Position numbers and translations under genes: made by a program. Shown piece after piece: positions 33,945 through 42,533 of a stretch of DNA of 43,524 nucleotides (positions are counted from its first letter, which is position 1; every line of letters starts with the position of its first letter). This DNA is from Bryobacterales bacterium (GTDB lineage: Bacteria; Acidobacteriota; Terriglobia; Bryobacterales; Bryobacteraceae), in contig JADLBD010000055.1 in the NCBI GenBank assembly GCA_020847975.1, positions 1 to 43,524 of the forward strand. The letters run 5' to 3'. The notes beneath the pieces were generated by a model. The model worked only from the letters and a program-made list of their open reading frames with translations, did no database searches and had not been told where the DNA came from.

Positions 33945-35444
33945 ATGTGCACTCTGCTCCGGAAGCTCGGCTTTGTCCGCGGTTTGCGCTTCCGGCTTAC
34001 CCTTACCAACAGCGTCTTCCTCATCGGATTGCTGGTTGCCATGGGATTCTTCTTCCGCGGAATTCTCAGCCGCATCCTCGATAATCAGGTGCGCGATGTG
34101 CTCAATGAGGAGTGGGGCGCGGTCAAAGGGTACCTCGTCATTCACAAACGTAAACCCGACTGGCGCTATGACCGCGAAGACGAGGAAGAGGCGTTCATTG
34201 TCCAACGCCTGCAGCGTGTCTTCCTGCTCGCCGACGCGAAGGGATCCATCATCACCTCCTCGCAGCTCTATGACGACTTCGGCGTCATCTCCCGCGAGGA
34301 GATCGTCAAGGCCCTCGCCTCCAGGGAACCCTTCTGGCTCCTGCGGACAGCTTCCGACGGTGAACAATTCCAGATTCGCGGCGGCGCCTTTGTCGACGAC
34401 AATGACCAGACCTATTTCGTGGCCATCGGACGAACCCTCGGCTACAACGCAACCACGCTCAACCAGTTCACCAAAGATTACTTCCTGCTGCTGCCCTTGC
34501 TGATTCTCAGTGGAAGCCTTCTTGGGTGGTTTGTCGCCGTCCGCGCGCTTCGTCCGGTGAATGAACTCGCCCAAACCGCCGAGCGCATCACCGGAGCCAA
34601 CCTCAACCTCCGGATTCCTCCTCGCCATTCCGGCGACGAACTCGACAACCTCATCAGCACGTTCAACAAGATGGTGGAACGCCTGGAAAACTCCTTCATC
34701 ATGACGCGCCAGTTCAACACCGACGTGTCTCACGAACTGCGTACACCCCTCACCGCCATCCGCGGACAACTCGAGGTTGCCCTCTTCACTGCCACCCGCG
34801 CGGAACAATACCGCGAGGCTATGATCAATGCCCTCGAGGACGTCGACCGCCTCTCGCAAACTGTCAAAGCCATGCTCCTCCTCTCCCAGGCCGAATCCGG
34901 GCAGTTGGCTCTGCAACGGTCCAGCCTCGATTTCAGCGCCGTCGTCGAAGATATCGTCGATCAGTTCCAGATCCCCGCCGAGGCCGCCGAGCTGCATCTG
35001 AGCTGCGATCTCCCCGGCCCGGCGCGCATCGAGGCGGACCGCGTCCAGATCGAGCGCATGATCTCCAATCTGCTCTCCAACGCCGTCAAGTACACGCCCA
35101 AGGGCGGCAGCGTCACCGCCCGCGTCCGCGCCAATGGCTCTACGGTGGTATTTGAAGTCGAGGATACCGGCGTCGGCATCTCCCCAAGCCATCTCCCCCA
35201 CATCTTCGACCGCCTCTACCGTGTGCCCGGCGCTTCGAAGGAAGTGCAGGGGCTCGGCCTCGGGCTCAGTTTTGTCGCCTGGATCGTGAAAGCCCACGGC
35301 GGTTCCATCGATGTCGACAGCCATCCCGGCGCAGGCACCAGGTTCACCATTACACTCCCGGTAACGCCATCCCCGGCTACCGCGGCGGCGCCTCCGCTTC
35401 TCGAACCGGCCCCGGCGCCCTCCGCTCCGGCGGCGCAGTCGTAA
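33945..35444 (+). CDS. Membrane sensor histidine kinase
   Basis: The 499-residue kinase has a first membrane helix near residues 22-42 (FLIGLLVAMGFFFRG), a periplasmic sensor of about 130 residues, a second helix near 180-200 (YFLLLPLLILSGSLLGW), HAMP (RALRPVNELAQTAERIT), the phospho-acceptor His in DVSHELRTPLTAIRGQLEV, and an ATPase domain with N box SNLLSNAVKYTP, VEDTGVGIS, FDRLYRV and GLGLGLSFVAW. The architecture matches CusS-like heavy-metal sensors, but I see no metal-binding cluster in the sensor. GAGG four bases before the ATG supports the start. The C-terminal tail is Pro/Ala-rich. Confidence 0.95.
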   Translation: MCTLLRKLGFVRGLRFRLTLTNSVFLIGLLVAMGFFFRGILSRILDNQVRDVLNEEWGAVKGYLVIHKRKPDWRYDREDEEEAFIVQRLQRVFLLADAKGSIITSSQLYDDFGVISREEIVKALASREPFWLLRTASDGEQFQIRGGAFVDDNDQTYFVAIGRTLGYNATTLNQFTKDYFLLLPLLILSGSLLGWFVAVRALRPVNELAQTAERITGANLNLRIPPRHSGDELDNLISTFNKMVERLENSFIMTRQFNTDVSHELRTPLTAIRGQLEVALFTATRAEQYREAMINALEDVDRLSQTVKAMLLLSQAESGQLALQRSSLDFSAVVEDIVDQFQIPAEAAELHLSCDLPGPARIEADRVQIERMISNLLSNAVKYTPKGGSVTARVRANGSTVVFEVEDTGVGISPSHLPHIFDRLYRVPGASKEVQGLGLGLSFVAWIVKAHGGSIDVDSHPGAGTRFTITLPVTPSPATAAAPPLLEPAPAPSAPAAQS

Positions 35445-35529
35445 ACACCAATCCGCGGATGTTACACTCGTTTTCCAAACCCCGGCTGCGAACCCGTTCG
35501 CATGAATGCTAGCCTGAGGGTTTCTCACT

Positions 35530-35976
35530 ATGTCCAGTCAAGCCACTTACGAAGACGTCAACCTGATCCTGCGCCTCTATGAACTGCGCCGCGAGGACAA
35601 GCTGCGGGAAGCCCGCCAGTGGTTCGCCGGCATGTTCCGCCCCGTCAGCACTCTCGAGGAGTTCCACAAAGCCTGCCCTCCCGGCTCCGGCCAGAACGCC
35701 AACTTCCGCATGGTCACCAGCTATTGGGAAATGGCCGCCAGCTTCGTCACCGCCGGCGTCCTCAATGAACGCCTCTTCTTCCAATCCGGCGGCGAACTTC
35801 TTCTCGCCTGGGAAAAGATCCGCCCCATCGTTCCCGCCCTCCGCCAGGCGAGAAAGAACTCCCGCCTCTATCTCAACATGGAAACTGTCGCCGGACGCAT
35901 GGCGGAATACATGAATCACGAATCCCCCGAATCTTTCGACACCTTCGCCGAAATGGTTCGCAATATGGCCCGCTGA
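35530..35976 (+). CDS. Uncharacterised 148-residue helical protein
   Basis: I recognise no family. The product (from MSSQATYEDVNLILRLYELR to the terminal MVRNMAR) is predicted mostly helical, soluble and without a signal peptide. It is rich in Arg, Glu and aromatic residues and has a YWEMAASFVTAGVLNE core resembling small DUF4760-like cytosolic proteins. A GAGGG eleven bases upstream supports the ATG. The next gene begins two bases after the stop, and the cupin gene overlaps that one, so the three form one transcription unit. Confidence 0.7.
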   Translation: MSSQATYEDVNLILRLYELRREDKLREARQWFAGMFRPVSTLEEFHKACPPGSGQNANFRMVTSYWEMAASFVTAGVLNERLFFQSGGELLLAWEKIRPIVPALRQARKNSRLYLNMETVAGRMAEYMNHESPESFDTFAEMVRNMAR

Positions 35977-35978
35977 GT

Positions 35979-36239
35979 ATGCGCCGCGAAGATGAATTTT
36001 TCGGCGATCAGGACCTCTCTCTCGTCTACATCGCCAGGAAACTGAAAGAAGCGCTGGCCGTGGAAACCCTGCTCACCCGCGCCGAGTATGACTATTTTGT
36101 CGAAGCCGATCGCTATCGCGGCGGCGTCATCTTCCAGACCGAGCGCGTTGGGGCGTTCTTCTATGTCATGCCCGAGCGCGAGTCACAGGTCCGCGAGTAT
36201 CTTGCCGCTAATGGCTATTCCCCCTGGCAACCCGCATGA
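35979..36239 (+). CDS. Uncharacterised 86-residue protein
   Basis: I recognise no family. The product (DLSLVYIARKLKEALAVETL, YDYFVEADRYRGG, FYVMPERESQVREYL) has the alternating helix and strand look of a small ferredoxin-like or DUF2007-type putative signal-transducing domain; that comparison is from memory and weak. It lies between the helical protein (2-bp gap) and the cupin (4-bp overlap), so translation is probably coupled. Confidence 0.68.
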   Translation: MRREDEFFGDQDLSLVYIARKLKEALAVETLLTRAEYDYFVEADRYRGGVIFQTERVGAFFYVMPERESQVREYLAANGYSPWQPA

Positions 36240-36562
36240 TCTTCACCCACACCCTCTCCAAAGCTCAGTTCTCTCCGGAAAAAATGGGGAAAGTCACCCT
36301 CGGCGCGGGTGAGCATCTCTACGCGGGGCTCAACTGCTTCGAGCCGGGTCAGGAGCACAAGGCGCACACGCACGCCGATCAGGATAAGCTCTATGTCGTC
36401 CTTGAAGGGAGCGGAGAAGCCACGGTCGGCGAGGAAACTGCCATCGTCTCCGCGGGGGACGTCATTCTGGCGCCGGCCGGTGTGCCACACTCCATGCGGA
36501 ATCCCGGACCGCACCGCCTCACGGTCCTCATCGTCTTCGCCCCTCCGCCCATCAAGGCCTGA
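36236..36562 (+). CDS. Small cupin protein
   Basis: The 108-residue protein is a single cupin barrel. Motif 1 reads GQEHKAHTHADQDKLYVVLEG, with two His and a downstream acidic residue; motif 2 reads GDVILAPAGVPHSMRN, with the third His. It therefore has a plausible metal site, and could be an enzyme or a small-molecule sensor. Its ATG overlaps the stop of the preceding gene. It is convergent with the TPR gene, with four bases between the stops. Confidence 0.88.
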   Translation: MIFTHTLSKAQFSPEKMGKVTLGAGEHLYAGLNCFEPGQEHKAHTHADQDKLYVVLEGSGEATVGEETAIVSAGDVILAPAGVPHSMRNPGPHRLTVLIVFAPPPIKA

Positions 36563-36566
36563 AGGC

Positions 36567-38234
36567 CTATCGCGGCGTCTTCACAAAGTACTTGCCGGCC
36601 AGCGCCGGCTCGTATTCCACCGCTTTCTGCCAGCAGGCATTCGCTTCCGCCTCGTCTCCCATTGCCCGCAGCGCGTGGCCGAGATTGATCAATGCCTCGG
36701 AAAATTGCGGCTTCTGGCTCAATGCCTGACGGTAGTACTCCGTCGCCCCTTCGTGCTCCCCGGACTTCTGCCGCAGCAGACCAATGTGATAGAGAAGCTC
36801 CGCCGTGCTCTCCCCCAGTTGAGCCAGCTTCGCAGCCATCTCCTCCGCCCGTTCCAATTCGCCGCATTCGATTGCCAGATGCGCCTGCCCCCGTAACACT
36901 TCTTTGTTCTCCGGTTCCACCACCAGCGCCATGTCGAAGGCCTGGCTTGCCCCTTCCCGGTCCCCTTCGTGCCAGCAGGCAACACCCAGGTTCACCCACG
37001 CGTCTGCCCAATCGCCCCGAATGCGCGTGGAATGTTCCAGCGCCTCCACGCTCGCTTTCCAGTTCCCCCGCTCCGCGCGCATGTTCCCAAGCCGGAACCA
37101 TGCCTCCGCCGAATCCGGCGATACCTTCACCAGCCGCTGATAAACCTTCTCCGCATCCGTCCAATTCCCCCGCTGCTCATGCCCGATCGCGAGGCTCCAC
37201 AGCGGACCCGCCTGGTCGGGAGCAGCCTGGACGGCCTTTTCGTACGCCTTCCGCGCCGCTTCCCAATCCCCCTTCTGCTCCAGCACCGCTCCCAGGCATG
37301 AGTGCACGCTCTTATGATCCGGCTTCAGCTCAGCCGCCCGCGCGAACGCCTTTGCCGCTGCTTCCAGGTGGTTCAGCCGGTGCTGGGCCACTCCCAGGTT
37401 GAACCATGCCTCCATCATCTCCGGCTCCAGGTCAGCCAGGTCGCCGCTGTACAAAGCCGCGTTTTCCCAATCGCCATTCGCCAGAGCTACGGTCGCCATG
37501 CCTTCCAGCACAGGCCGGGATTTCGGACGAATCCGTTGCAGCCGTTCGCAGTATTCTTTCAGATTCCCCGTGTCGCGCCTCGCCACCCCGATGGCAATCA
37601 GGTTCACCAGCACTTCTTCCGCGTTGGGATTGCGCTGCAACAACCGCCGGTAGATGTCCGCTGCCTGGTCGAACTGCCACAGCAATTGCAGCGCCACCGC
37701 CTTCCCGAACAGCGCCGTCGGATTGCTCGCGTCCCGGTTCAAGCACTGCTCGAAGGTCTCCTGCGCCTGCTTCGGCTTCTTCATGTGAAGCAGACACACC
37801 CCCAGCGCCAGCCGCGGCTCGGCGCGCCCCGGATCCAACGTCGCCGCCTTCTCGAAACACAGCGCCGCCTCTTTGTAACGGCGCAGTTTTTCGAAACACA
37901 ACCCTTGATTGAAGTGGGCTGTCTTGTGATCCGGCTCCGCCGCGGATGCCCGCCCATAACTCGCCGCGGCCTCCTCATACGAGTTCAGTTCAAACTGGAT
38001 ATGCCCCATCGCGGAAAGACACTCCGCCGCGCTCGCGGGGTCTTCCGCTCCGCGCGCCAGTTCCGCCAAAGCCTGCTCCGTCCGCCCCGCCAGGTGCCAG
38101 GTCACCGCCTTCACGAATGCCGGCGAGGACGCCGCGCGCTTCTTCCACTGCGCGTCCCCCTGCTCCAGCTTCAACAATGCCGGAATCAGTTCCTCGTCGA
38201 CGAACCATATCCACTGGTCTTTGATTTCCTGCAT
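36567..38234 (-). CDS. Tetratricopeptide-repeat protein
   Basis: The 555-residue product consists almost wholly of TPR units of 34 residues, recognisable by A-x-x-x-Y/F-x-x-A and a closing Pro (YGRASAAEPDHKTAHFNQG, FARAAELKPDHKSVHSCLG, YEKAVQAAPDQAGPLWSLA). I estimate about twelve units. No signal peptide is visible, so it is probably a cytoplasmic scaffold. GAGGGGGA seven bases before the ATG at 38234 sets the start. It lies 22 bp behind the single-pass membrane protein gene and is likely co-transcribed, so an interaction between the two is a fair inference. Confidence 0.9.
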   Translation of the reverse strand: MQEIKDQWIWFVDEELIPALLKLEQGDAQWKKRAASSPAFVKAVTWHLAGRTEQALAELARGAEDPASAAECLSAMGHIQFELNSYEEAAASYGRASAAEPDHKTAHFNQGLCFEKLRRYKEAALCFEKAATLDPGRAEPRLALGVCLLHMKKPKQAQETFEQCLNRDASNPTALFGKAVALQLLWQFDQAADIYRRLLQRNPNAEEVLVNLIAIGVARRDTGNLKEYCERLQRIRPKSRPVLEGMATVALANGDWENAALYSGDLADLEPEMMEAWFNLGVAQHRLNHLEAAAKAFARAAELKPDHKSVHSCLGAVLEQKGDWEAARKAYEKAVQAAPDQAGPLWSLAIGHEQRGNWTDAEKVYQRLVKVSPDSAEAWFRLGNMRAERGNWKASVEALEHSTRIRGDWADAWVNLGVACWHEGDREGASQAFDMALVVEPENKEVLRGQAHLAIECGELERAEEMAAKLAQLGESTAELLYHIGLLRQKSGEHEGATEYYRQALSQKPQFSEALINLGHALRAMGDEAEANACWQKAVEYEPALAGKYFVKTPR

Positions 38235-38256
38235 TCTGCTGTCCCCCTCGCCTGTC

Positions 38257-40260
38257 TCACCGCTGAGCTGTCTTCTCCCGCAAGTGCCACATCTGGATGG
38301 AGCGAATCTGGCCCCGCTCCGCCCCCTCGTTCGCCACCCCAAACCCGCCCGTCAGCGCCTGCGCGTTCCGCCATTCGTCCACCGGTTTGTCCTGAATGGT
38401 AACCGCGAACCGCGAGCCCGCCACATCCGTGCGCACGCGGTAAACCATACCCATCACCGTGGGAAACGGCAGTTTCTTCTCTTCGCTTTCCACAACCTTC
38501 CCGTCCTTCACCAGCGTCCGCGTGAAACGAATATCCGGACTCGGCCCGCCCCGCAATTGCGCCACCTTCAATACCCAGTAGGTCTTCGTGTCCGGCGCCC
38601 TCACTACCCAACTCACCGCCTTGTACTCGATTTCCGCCTGAAACTCCACACGATAGTCGGAAATCTGCATCGAAGGACGGTAAAAGCTGATCTGCCTCCA
38701 GCGCCTTCCGCGCTCATCGTTCGCCCAATCCGTGGACCATCCCGGCTCGCCCGTCACCACGCCGGCCGTTTCCACCGTGCTCGCCGCTGCCTGCGATTTG
38801 CCCGCCGGCTTCGGCGAATCCCCCATGCTGAAGTAGGCAACCACGCCTGCCACGGCGACAATCGCTAGCGCGATGCCCAACTTCGCGCCCAGACCCATTC
38901 CGGTCACCGGTGTGATCAGTTCCCTCGCTGGCTCCACCGGCTCGGCAAGCCTCAATCCCATGCTTTCTTTCCTGCCGGCCTTCGGCTTCGGCTCTTCCGC
39001 CAGCCCCCCGAAACTGAAGCGGGGTTCCGGCACGGGCGCCGGCGGGGGCTCTGTCTGCTTGATGTCGACGGCCGCGCTCTTCTCCGGCAGCGCCGGCGCC
39101 GCCGGCAGATCCTCCACCACGTTCGCCGCCGCCAGTTCCGCCTGTATATCCTCGCCAAGTTCCGCCGGCTCTTCGATCGGATCCTCCACCGGCTCCAAAC
39201 GGGCTGTCCCCGGTCTGTGTTGGCGCTTGCCCTTCCTTCTCGGGATGCTATGCCCGGTCTCTCTTGCGGGCGCGGCAACCGGCGCAGGCTCCGGCGCAAC
39301 ACTCGCCACCTCCGCCTGCTTCGTGTCTTCCGCAACCGCCTCCGGAGCCACAACGGCCTCCGGAGCCGCAACGGCCTCCGGCGCGTTCGTGGCCTGGGTA
39401 GCCTGCGCTGACTCGGCCGGTGCCGCCACTTCGGCGGTCTTGACAACCAAAGCCGTATCCGTCGCCGCCTCCACCCCAGGCGCCTCTGCCTCCTCCTTCG
39501 CCTCAGCCGGCGTGGATTCCGCCGCGCCAGCCTCCACCGTCAACTCCACCGGCGCATCCTCCACCGGCGCTCGTCCCGCTATCATCACCGGACGAAGCGG
39601 CTCCAGCGACAGCGCGGGGATATGGATCCGGGACCCGCTTGGAACCATCGGCTCAGCCGTCAGGGCCGGCTTCATCAGGGGCGGAATACGCAATGCGGGT
39701 TTTCCATAAGGCAGGACCCCGGCTCTTTCCTTCGGCACCCAGTCCGGTTCGACGGCTCTCCATTCCACTTCGGGGGCCGGCAGCAATCGTACGCCACTGC
39801 TCAACTCCTGCGCCGGGCTCTCCGGTGGCTCATAGACCTCCAGCACATCCGCCGCCTTGTCCACCGGCTCCGTGCGTCCCTCTTCGATTTCATCCCATTG
39901 GATTGGCCCGAATACGAATTCGCCCCCCGCCGCCTGATCATCTTCTTCTTCCGCCACCAGAGCGGCTACGTTCACCACCCTGCCCTCGCCTTGTACCTTC
40001 AGGCCGTTCCGCGCCTTCGTAGCCGGATCTCCCGTGAAGTTGAACCCGGTCGCCTCAAAGTGAAGCCGCGTCGTGTTCGCCCACACGATCCGAGGTTCAT
40101 AGTCCACGGGCTCGATCTCCACCTTCGGCCAGACCATTTCCCTCCACCGCTCCTCTGTGGATTTCCGTGTTGCCTGCCGTACCGTGCGCCGGTGCATGTT
40201 CGGCGGCCCGGCCGTCAAGCCTGCTCCCTTGGTCTGGATTGGATCTGCGCTGCCCGCCAT
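38257..40260 (-). CDS. Large single-pass membrane protein with a C-terminal jelly-roll-like domain
   Basis: The 667-residue protein has no signal peptide. Its N-terminal 450 residues are largely disordered, rich in Pro, Ala, Glu and Val, with short repeats (APEAVVAPEAVAED). One hydrophobic helix (GIALAIVAVAGVVAYFSMG, about 460-480) is followed by a domain of some 190 residues with the strand pattern of laminin-G or 3-keto-disaccharide hydrolase-like folds (YRVEFQAEIEYKAVSWVVRA, VYRVRTDVAGSRFAVTI, TGGFGVANEG). The topology would be disordered tail inside and sugar-binding-like domain outside. GGAGAG six bases before the ATG at 40260 sets the start. It is upstream of the TPR gene; the 395-bp region before it contains an inverted-repeat element. 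Confidence 0.8.
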   Translation of the reverse strand: MAGSADPIQTKGAGLTAGPPNMHRRTVRQATRKSTEERWREMVWPKVEIEPVDYEPRIVWANTTRLHFEATGFNFTGDPATKARNGLKVQGEGRVVNVAALVAEEEDDQAAGGEFVFGPIQWDEIEEGRTEPVDKAADVLEVYEPPESPAQELSSGVRLLPAPEVEWRAVEPDWVPKERAGVLPYGKPALRIPPLMKPALTAEPMVPSGSRIHIPALSLEPLRPVMIAGRAPVEDAPVELTVEAGAAESTPAEAKEEAEAPGVEAATDTALVVKTAEVAAPAESAQATQATNAPEAVAAPEAVVAPEAVAEDTKQAEVASVAPEPAPVAAPARETGHSIPRRKGKRQHRPGTARLEPVEDPIEEPAELGEDIQAELAAANVVEDLPAAPALPEKSAAVDIKQTEPPPAPVPEPRFSFGGLAEEPKPKAGRKESMGLRLAEPVEPARELITPVTGMGLGAKLGIALAIVAVAGVVAYFSMGDSPKPAGKSQAAASTVETAGVVTGEPGWSTDWANDERGRRWRQISFYRPSMQISDYRVEFQAEIEYKAVSWVVRAPDTKTYWVLKVAQLRGGPSPDIRFTRTLVKDGKVVESEEKKLPFPTVMGMVYRVRTDVAGSRFAVTIQDKPVDEWRNAQALTGGFGVANEGAERGQIRSIQMWHLREKTAQR

Positions 40261-40317
40261 CAAGAACTCTCCAGTCAGCTTTTTGAATCTTGACTGTACC
40301 TGTCTGATCGGCATCTC

Positions 40318-40358
40318 CGAGGGAAAACCTTTAGGGGGATTCGAGGGGAAACCTTTAG
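40318..40358. repeat. Two direct copies of a 17-bp sequence
   Basis: CGAGGGAAAACCTTTAG (40318-40334) and CGAGGGGAAACCTTTAG (40342-40358) differ at one base and are 24 bp apart. Both are complementary to the same downstream sequence at 40581-40594, so they could compete in RNA, or they could be a pair of protein-binding sites. Confidence 0.75.
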
Positions 40359-40594
40359 ATTTCTGCCTCAAAGACTTAGGTTTATCTTCGATCCCTGGGT
40401 AAGCTGGAATACATCCAGCCAGTTCACCCGAACCCTCCGCCCATTCCCTCCCTACTCCACTCGCCCAACCGTGGCAGCCGAGTAGCTCGGTGCGACCCCT
40501 TAGCGTCAAAGATCCCGGAGAATGCTTATGCACTCCTAGCAGTTTTCCCTCATACGGTCACTGGCATATCCCGTAGGTTGCCTAAAGTTTTCCC
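40321..40594. ncRNA. Candidate structured RNA or inverted-repeat element, class unknown
   Basis: A 14-bp inverted repeat closes the element: GGGAAAACCTTTAGG (40321-40335, one C unpaired) with CCTAAAGTTTTCCC (40581-40594). Inside are GCTGGA/TCCAGC with a 5-base loop (40403-40419), a CCGAG/CTCGG hairpin extended by GCA/TGC (40474-40493), GGAG-TGC/GCA-CTCC with a bulged AA (40517-40536) and TACGG/CCGTA (40553-40575). This is consistent with a folded RNA on either strand, or with a small mobile inverted-repeat element. It ends about 60 bp from both flanking start codons. I could not match it to a riboswitch, 6S, RNase P or tmRNA. Confidence 0.45.
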
Positions 40595-40655
40595 GCCTCT
40601 CCGTCGATCCCCTCTTTGGTCAGGCATTCGCCGAACCACCCCGTATGGAGGAAAC

Positions 40656-41021
40656 ATGTCCTCGGACCAGATTCAAAAGGACTTGGAAAATTTGCGTGCC
40701 GCGGTTCCCGAACTGAAGGGCGTCCTGCTCGCCTCCACCGAAGGCAAGCCCATCGCTCACTGCCTGGGCCAGGACGATGACCCCGAGCGCATTGCCGTGT
40801 TGGCTGCCGCCGCCTCCAGCCTCGGACGGCGCGTGAGCGATTCCCTCAGCGTTGGCTCCCTCAACGAGATCAGCCTCAGCGGCAGCGAAGGACAGGTTTT
40901 TCTCTACAACGCCGGAGGAAAAGCCATCCTCGCCGTCATCGGACCAACAGGCGCCAATACAGGCCTCATCCACCTCGAAGCCCGATGGGCCGCCCGCGAG
41001 ATCGGCGAACGCTTCGCCTAA
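40656..41021 (+). CDS. Roadblock/LC7-domain protein
   Basis: The 121-residue product ([53 protein letters not shown]) is a single roadblock/LC7 domain, a fold used as regulators of small GTPases such as MglB-MglA in gliding bacteria. No MglA-like GTPase is encoded in the window. GGAGG four bases before the ATG at 40656 sets the start. It is divergent from the membrane-protein and TPR genes across the structured intergenic region. Its stop overlaps that of the convergent MoaD-like gene. Confidence 0.85.
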   Translation: MSSDQIQKDLENLRAAVPELKGVLLASTEGKPIAHCLGQDDDPERIAVLAAAASSLGRRVSDSLSVGSLNEISLSGSEGQVFLYNAGGKAILAVIGPTGANTGLIHLEARWAAREIGERFA

Positions 41022-41314
41022 CCCCCGGCAATCGCCCCAATCACGAAGAAAGGCTCCGCTCCCGCCGCCACCGCATCCGGCAGCAAAGCATCCGGAGGTT
41101 CATGCGAGAGATCCTCTCCGCAGGCAAAGAACCGCAGGAACGGCCGGCGCTGTTTCGTCACGTGGTCGCGGATGGCGCCGCACAGCATCGGATAACGCGC
41201 CTCCAGCGCGTCCAGAACCGTCCGCTGTGTCACTTCACCCGCCACCTCCAGCGCCACCTCCGCCTCCGTCCGCGCCAGTGTCCGCAGATGGCCCGGCAGC
41301 ACTACCCGGATCAT
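41018..41314 (-). CDS. MoaD/ThiS-like sulfur-carrier protein
   Basis: The 98-residue protein has the ubiquitin-like MoaD/ThiS fold ([38 protein letters not shown]) and the diagnostic C-terminal Gly-Gly ([10 protein letters not shown]) that is adenylated and thiocarboxylated. It begins within the last codons of the BNR-repeat gene (ATGA overlap), so the two are translated together. No MoaE, MoeB or ThiF partner is nearby. It may serve molybdopterin synthesis, which the window's molybdoenzyme needs, or a different sulfur transfer linked to the BNR protein. Confidence 0.88.
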   Translation of the reverse strand: MIRVVLPGHLRTLARTEAEVALEVAGEVTQRTVLDALEARYPMLCGAIRDHVTKQRRPFLRFFACGEDLSHEPPDALLPDAVAAGAEPFFVIGAIAGG

Positions 41315-42426
41315 TCGAGCGTCTGCGCCTCGACGGAAAGCACCGCCGGAAGATCGCGCACGATCGGAGCCCAATGGTCGCCCGAGTCGGACGAGGCGTA
41401 CACCTGTCCCCCGGTAGTCCCGAAATACACCCCGCAAGGATCGAGTGAATCCACCGCCATCGCATCCCGCAATATGTTCACGTAGCAATCACTCTGGGGC
41501 AACCCGTTCTCTAGCGCCTCCCATTCGTTCCCGCCCGTCCGGCTCCGGTAGACGCGCAGTTTGCCATCCGGCGGATAATGCTCCCCGTCGCTCTTGATCG
41601 GGACTACGTAGATGGTCTCCGGTTCGTGCGCGTGCACATCGATCACAAAACCGAAGTCCGTCGGCAGATTGCCGCTCACCTCATGCCACTGGTCCCCGGC
41701 GTTGTCGCTCCGCATCACGTCCCAGTGCTTCTGCATGAACAGCACCTCCGGCCGCGAGCGGTGCATGGCAATCCGGTGCACGCAATGTCCCACCTCCGCC
41801 GTCGGATCGGGAATATATTGCGAGCGCAGCCCCTGGTTGATCGCCGTCCAGGTCTTTCCGCCGTCATCCGTGCGAAAAGCCCCCGCCGCCGAAATAGCGA
41901 TGTACATCCTCCGCGCGTTGCCCGGATCGAGCACGATCGTATGCAGGCACATCCCCCCTGCCCCAGGCTGCCACCGCGGCCCCGAACCGTGCCCGCGCAA
42001 TCCCGGGAGTTCCTCCCAGTTCTGCCCGCCGTCCGTTGAACGGAAGAGCGCGGCATCCTCCACCCCCGCATAAACCGTTTCCGCGTCCGTCAAGGATGGC
42101 TCCAGGTGCCATACCCGCTTGAACTCCCACGGATGCGGCGTTCCGTCGTACCATTGGTGCGTCCCGGGATCCCCATCGTAGGTAAACTTGTTCCCCACAG
42201 GCTCCCAACTCTTGCCGCCGTCGTTCGAGCGCTGGATCAATTGCCCGAACCACCCTGAAGATTGTGAGGCATATATCCTGTTCGGGTTCACCGGCGATCC
42301 CTTGACGTGATAGATCTCCCATCCCCCGAAATGAGGACCGCTGACTTCCCAGTTCTTCCTCTTTGCGTCCGACGTGAGCAGGAACGCGCCCTTGCGCGTC
42401 CCCACCAGCACTCGCACTCTACTCAT
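41311..42426 (-). CDS. BNR/sialidase-repeat beta-propeller protein
   Basis: The 371-residue product starts [20 protein letters not shown] and has several Asp-box (BNR) repeats: [63 protein letters not shown] and [12 protein letters not shown]. It is predicted to be a six-bladed propeller related to exo-sialidase and VPS10 folds. The sialidase Arg triad is not evident, so hydrolase activity is unproven. No signal peptide is visible. AAGGAG seven bases upstream sets the ATG. Its stop overlaps the start of the sulfur carrier, an arrangement I recall from other genomes. Confidence 0.85.
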   Translation of the reverse strand: MSRVRVLVGTRKGAFLLTSDAKRKNWEVSGPHFGGWEIYHVKGSPVNPNRIYASQSSGWFGQLIQRSNDGGKSWEPVGNKFTYDGDPGTHQWYDGTPHPWEFKRVWHLEPSLTDAETVYAGVEDAALFRSTDGGQNWEELPGLRGHGSGPRWQPGAGGMCLHTIVLDPGNARRMYIAISAAGAFRTDDGGKTWTAINQGLRSQYIPDPTAEVGHCVHRIAMHRSRPEVLFMQKHWDVMRSDNAGDQWHEVSGNLPTDFGFVIDVHAHEPETIYVVPIKSDGEHYPPDGKLRVYRSRTGGNEWEALENGLPQSDCYVNILRDAMAVDSLDPCGVYFGTTGGQVYASSDSGDHWAPIVRDLPAVLSVEAQTLE

Positions 42427-42533
42427 GCGATTCTCCTTGTTGAACTTCTCGAAGGCGCGCCCAGGGCGCCTCCACCCTATTGTCGGTTGGGAAGTCTCCG
42501 AATCGACACCTCCCCAAGGAAAATTTACAACCG

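Noticed and set aside
38234..38342. Longer start for the TPR protein
   Set aside because: The added residues are Arg/Gly-rich shadow sequence of the upstream gene; the ATG at 38234 has GAGGGGGA at proper spacing.
39301..39420. Short GCCTCCGGAGCC-type repeats as a possible CRISPR or minisatellite
   Set aside because: They encode the Ala-Pro-Glu-Ala-Val repeats of the disordered tail and have no spacer structure.
40474..40540. tRNA-like hairpins in the spacer
   Set aside because: No cloverleaf, T-loop TTCGANNCC or acceptor pairing could be found.
40261..40650. c-di-GMP (GEMM) riboswitch in the spacer
   Set aside because: One strand has GACGCTAAGGGGTC near CGGCTGCC, but the required GGGACGCAAAGCC-type core and first helix are missing. 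A covariance-model search would settle it.
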